A program made the position numbers and the translations under genes. A stretch of DNA of 8,781 bases from Lachnoclostridium sp. UBA6475 (GTDB lineage Bacteria > Bacillota > Clostridia > Lachnospirales > Lachnospiraceae): positions 4,815-13,595 of the forward strand of contig DJNB01000252.1 in assembly GCA_002435545.1 (NCBI GenBank). Reading direction: 5' to 3'. Below the pieces are notes generated by a model. That model saw only the letters and a list, made by a program, of their open reading frames with translations, ran no database searches and was not told the DNA's origin. Positions 6,546 to 8,781 of this stretch are shown piece after piece. Position 1 is the stretch's first letter. Every line of letters begins with the position of its first letter.

Positions 6546-7811
6546 TCATCCCTTCTTGTGTGTTTCCATATATGCAACGATTCCGTCCAGGGGAACGCTG
6601 ACTTGTTCTTTGGTGGCCATGTTGCGCACCTGCGCCTGGCCGCTGGCCAATTCTTCTTCCCCTATGATAACGGTATAATCGGCATTTAGCTTATTTGCTG
6701 ATTTCATCTGCCCTTTCATGCTGCGGCCCAGCAGGTCGATTTCTGCATACATACCTTTGGCACGAAGCTGCTGCTGCAAATCAAAGGCTTGTGTTTTTGC
6801 CGCATCACCAAGAGCGACGATAAATACAGGCTGCTTTTTGGGAACCGGCGGCATCAGCCCTTGTTCCTTCAAGGTCAGGAGCAGCCGTTCCATCCCGATG
6901 GCAAACCCGATACCCGGTGTGGACGGGCCGCCTACTTCTTCAATCAGGCCGTCATACCGGCCGCCGCCGCAGACCGTGCTCTGGGCACCCAGCGGCGCAT
7001 ACATAATTTCAAAAGCTGTATTGGTGTAATAGTCCAAGCCGCGAACCAAGCGCGGGTCCAGTTCAAAGGGAATCCCGATTTTGGTAAGATATTCCTGTAC
7101 TTTGGCAAAATGTTCTTTGCAGTCGTCACAAAGATTATCTGTCAATTCCGGTACGCCGATGGCGGCCTGTTTGCAGCCTTCTTCTTTGCAGTCCAATACG
7201 CGGAGCGGATTTTTTTCCAGACGGGCTTTGCAGTCATCGCAAAGCTGGTCTTTCTTGTCTGCAAAGAAATCCAGCAATTTTTGCCGGTATACCGGACGGC
7301 ATTTAGGGCAGCCGACAGAATTCAGATGCAGTACTAAGTCGTTGAGTCCCAATTCATGGAACAGCTGGAACGCCATGGCAATGATTTCTGCATCTACTGC
7401 CGGGTCCTTGGAACCGATTTCTTCGACGCCAAACTGCGTAAACTGGCGGTACCGGCCAGCCTGCGGGCGGTCGTGGCGGAACATAGGCCCCATGTAGTAG
7501 AACTTGTGAACACTGGGATCACCGTATAATTTATGTTCCAAAAATGCGCGGACTACCGATGCCGTATTTTCCGGGCGCAGTGTCATGCTGCGGCCGCCGC
7601 GGTCATTAAAGGTATACATTTCTTTGGTAACAACATCCGTTGTTTCACCAATACCGCGCAAGAATAAATCTGTACTTTCAAACATAGGGGTACGAATTTC
7701 ACCAAAACCATAGAGCGAGCAAATCTGGCGTATTTTTTGTTCCAGAATCTGCCATTCAGCCGTTTGTTCCGGCAAGAAATCCTGCGTACCTCGTGGTGCA
7801 GTAATTGCCAT
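6546..7811 (-). CDS. hisS: Histidine--tRNA ligase
   Basis: Class II synthetase that charges tRNA-His, a cytoplasmic dimer. With the start chosen here it has 421 residues, typical for bacterial HisRS, beginning MAITAPRGTQDFLP. Landmarks: TLRPENTAS (77-85), motif 2 GPMFRHDRPQAGRYRQF (108-124), histidine-specific RGLDYY (257-262) and GGGRYDGL (282-289), motif 3 GIGFAIGMER (300-309), then the anticodon-binding domain (about 330-421). The insertion between motif 2 and RGLDYY has four cysteine pairs (C168/171, C191/194, C208/213, C228/231) that resemble zinc-ribbon ligands. The ATG at 7809-7811 is preceded by GGAGGAGAGG and shares a base with the hemZ stop (TAATG). An in-frame ATG 33 bases further upstream (7842-7844) would add 11 residues with no family match and lies before the ribosome site. 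All 31 Glu codons are GAA and GGA glycine is nearly absent, unlike genes left of about 5.8 kb. Confidence 0.97.
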   Translation of the reverse strand: MAITAPRGTQDFLPEQTAEWQILEQKIRQICSLYGFGEIRTPMFESTDLFLRGIGETTDVVTKEMYTFNDRGGRSMTLRPENTASVVRAFLEHKLYGDPSVHKFYYMGPMFRHDRPQAGRYRQFTQFGVEEIGSKDPAVDAEIIAMAFQLFHELGLNDLVLHLNSVGCPKCRPVYRQKLLDFFADKKDQLCDDCKARLEKNPLRVLDCKEEGCKQAAIGVPELTDNLCDDCKEHFAKVQEYLTKIGIPFELDPRLVRGLDYYTNTAFEIMYAPLGAQSTVCGGGRYDGLIEEVGGPSTPGIGFAIGMERLLLTLKEQGLMPPVPKKQPVFIVALGDAAKTQAFDLQQQLRAKGMYAEIDLLGRSMKGQMKSANKLNADYTVIIGEEELASGQAQVRNMATKEQVSVPLDGIVAYMETHKKG

Positions 7812-8781
7812 TACAAATCCTCTCCTCCATATATCATAGCACACAATTGCCGACGCTGCTTGATTTTCTCAGGCAGCCCTTCGACATAGCGGTCTACATC
7901 TTTTGGCATATACAGTTTTTCCAAACTGTGCCCGTCACGGCAGACAAACTTCGTTGCGCTGCCGGGACCGGCTGCCAACACGGTCTGCCGTTCTTCCATC
8001 ATTTCTATATTATATGCGCTAATCGTGCCGGGCAGAGCATAGCCCACGTTGGCAAAACTAGCGGCCATATACTGCTGCCGATACATGTAATACGGTATAT
8101 AGGATGCCTGCTGCAGTATGTGTCTGCAAAGTGCCAGCATCGCCCGTACAGAAGCGGCATCCGGAATGTCATCCCGCAGGGGATGATGGAACAAGGGAGC
8201 CCGTTTTTTTAATGCTAACGTATGAATTGTAACATTTTCTGGGTGCAGTTGGCAAACGATTTCCATATTTTCCCGCATATCTTCTACGGTTTGCTGCGGA
8301 AGTCCGGCAATAAAATCCATATTGACAATGGGAAAAGCCATTTGTCTGCATCGGTCGTACATCTGATACACGGCATCTACCGTATGCTGCCGGCCTATCG
8401 TATCCAGCAAATGCTGCTGCATCGTCTGCGGATTGACGCTGATGCGGTTGACACCGTACTGCCTGAGCATGGCCAGCATTTCCTGCGTCGCCGTATCCGG
8501 CCGGCCTGCTTCTACAGTCCATTCGATGCCTTGAGGAATCTGGCGCTGTATAGCCGCTATGATGCGCTGCAGCAGCGGCAGCGGCAGACAGGTCGGCGTA
8601 CCGCCGCCTACATAAACAGAATGCACCTGCAGGCCATACTGCCGGCAAAGCTGGGCAATATCAGCCAAATCCCGTTCCACAGCTTCTGTAAAGCGCTGCA
8701 AAAAAAACGCATCTTCCTGAAAAATAAGCTTTGAAGGAAACGAGCAGTACATGCAGTGGCTGGGACAGTACGGGATGCCTA
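7811..8781 (-). CDS. hemZ: Oxygen-independent coproporphyrinogen III dehydrogenase, HemZ type (5' end off window)
   Basis: Radical-SAM enzyme that oxidatively decarboxylates coproporphyrinogen III to protoporphyrinogen IX in anaerobic haem synthesis; some HemZ proteins have not been proven to do this. The visible 323 residues enter from the right edge at GIPYCPSHCMYCSF (bases 8740-8779), which holds the Cx3Cx2C motif binding the 4Fe-4S cluster. VGGGTPT (about 58 residues in), EAGRPD and DFIAGLP follow, typical of the SAM-binding barrel. The C-terminal YRQQYMAASFANVGYALPG and YNIEMMEERQT segments match HemZ rather than HemN or HemW. HemZ proteins are near 480-500 residues, so about 160-170 N-terminal residues are missing. 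An internal ATG at 8750-8752 is not the start, because it splits the cluster motif. The final codons GGA GGA GAG GAT TTG double as the hisS ribosome site, and the stop TAA overlaps the hisS ATG. The gene context (hemZ-hisS-aspS) supports the call. Confidence 0.93.
   Translation of the reverse strand, partial: GIPYCPSHCMYCSFPSKLIFQEDAFFLQRFTEAVERDLADIAQLCRQYGLQVHSVYVGGGTPTCLPLPLLQRIIAAIQRQIPQGIEWTVEAGRPDTATQEMLAMLRQYGVNRISVNPQTMQQHLLDTIGRQHTVDAVYQMYDRCRQMAFPIVNMDFIAGLPQQTVEDMRENMEIVCQLHPENVTIHTLALKKRAPLFHHPLRDDIPDAASVRAMLALCRHILQQASYIPYYMYRQQYMAASFANVGYALPGTISAYNIEMMEERQTVLAAGPGSATKFVCRDGHSLEKLYMPKDVDRYVEGLPEKIKQRRQLCAMIYGGEDL
7819..7828 (-). promoter_or_regulatory. Ribosome binding site deciding the hisS start
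   Basis: GGAGGAGAGG on the minus strand lies 7 bases before ATG at 7809-7811. It also encodes the last residues of hemZ. It sits downstream of the alternative ATG at 7842-7844 and so can only serve the shorter form. Confidence 0.85.

Noticed and set aside
6789..7337. 182-residue open frame on the plus strand
   Set aside because: Antisense to hisS. The long frame follows from the codon bias of hisS, and there is no family resemblance.
7812..7844. Upstream ATG giving hisS 11 extra N-terminal residues
   Set aside because: It begins before the strong GGAGGAGAGG site and deep inside hemZ. The extra residues do not fit HisRS, while the ATG at 7809-7811 gives a standard N-terminus.
8169..8734. Long open frames (159 residues on minus, 170 on plus) over hemZ
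   Set aside because: Both overlap the strongly supported hemZ frame with its Cx3Cx2C and GGGTP motifs; low-complexity Ala/Arg-rich translation marks them as shadows.

Overview
The window reads as a Bacillota (Firmicutes), gut-Clostridia-type chromosome segment. All eight genes lie on the minus strand, tightly packed and with no convincing promoter or terminator, so transcription runs from the right edge to the left. In that order the genes are: hemZ (5' end off the window), hisS, aspS, galM, a 72-base gap, a small two-helix membrane protein, chrA, trhA, and fabV/ter (3' end off the window). There are no tRNA or rRNA genes, CRISPR arrays, insertion sequences or phage genes that I can see. No stretch of 300 bases lacks a gene.

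Right part (about 5.8-8.8 kb): hemZ (radical-SAM coproporphyrinogen dehydrogenase), hisS and the 5' part of aspS. Gene order hemZ-hisS-aspS is common in Clostridia and Negativicutes. The joins are very tight: TAATG between hemZ and hisS, and 7 bases between hisS and aspS.

Left part (1 to about 5.8 kb): the 3' part of aspS, then galM (4-base ATGA overlap with aspS), a short gap with a small inverted repeat, and a set of membrane genes. A TTG-started 142-residue protein of unknown role overlaps a GTG-started chromate-transporter-family protein by 4 bases. These are followed by a hemolysin III/TrhA-family protein and a FabV/Ter-type enoyl reductase. Most starts have a clear purine-rich Shine-Dalgarno site.

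The main oddity is a change of coding style inside aspS. By hand count, all 31 glutamate codons of hisS and the first 19 of aspS are GAA. From aspS codon 229 onward GAG appears in 12 of 37. GGA glycine codons are absent from the first 228 aspS codons (0 of 12) but make up 10 of 30 after that. The protein also seems to change flavour, from Negativicutes-like at the N-terminus to Lachnospiraceae-like at the C-terminus; that lineage reading is from memory. The join falls in one of the most conserved parts of AspRS. It could be a real recombination or gene-replacement edge, or a chimeric assembly join between two organisms sharing the hemZ-hisS-aspS order. If it is chimeric, operon statements across the join (hisS with galM, for example) do not hold.

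I do not see a clear new biological system. The least understood element is the 142-residue membrane protein coupled to the ChrA homologue.
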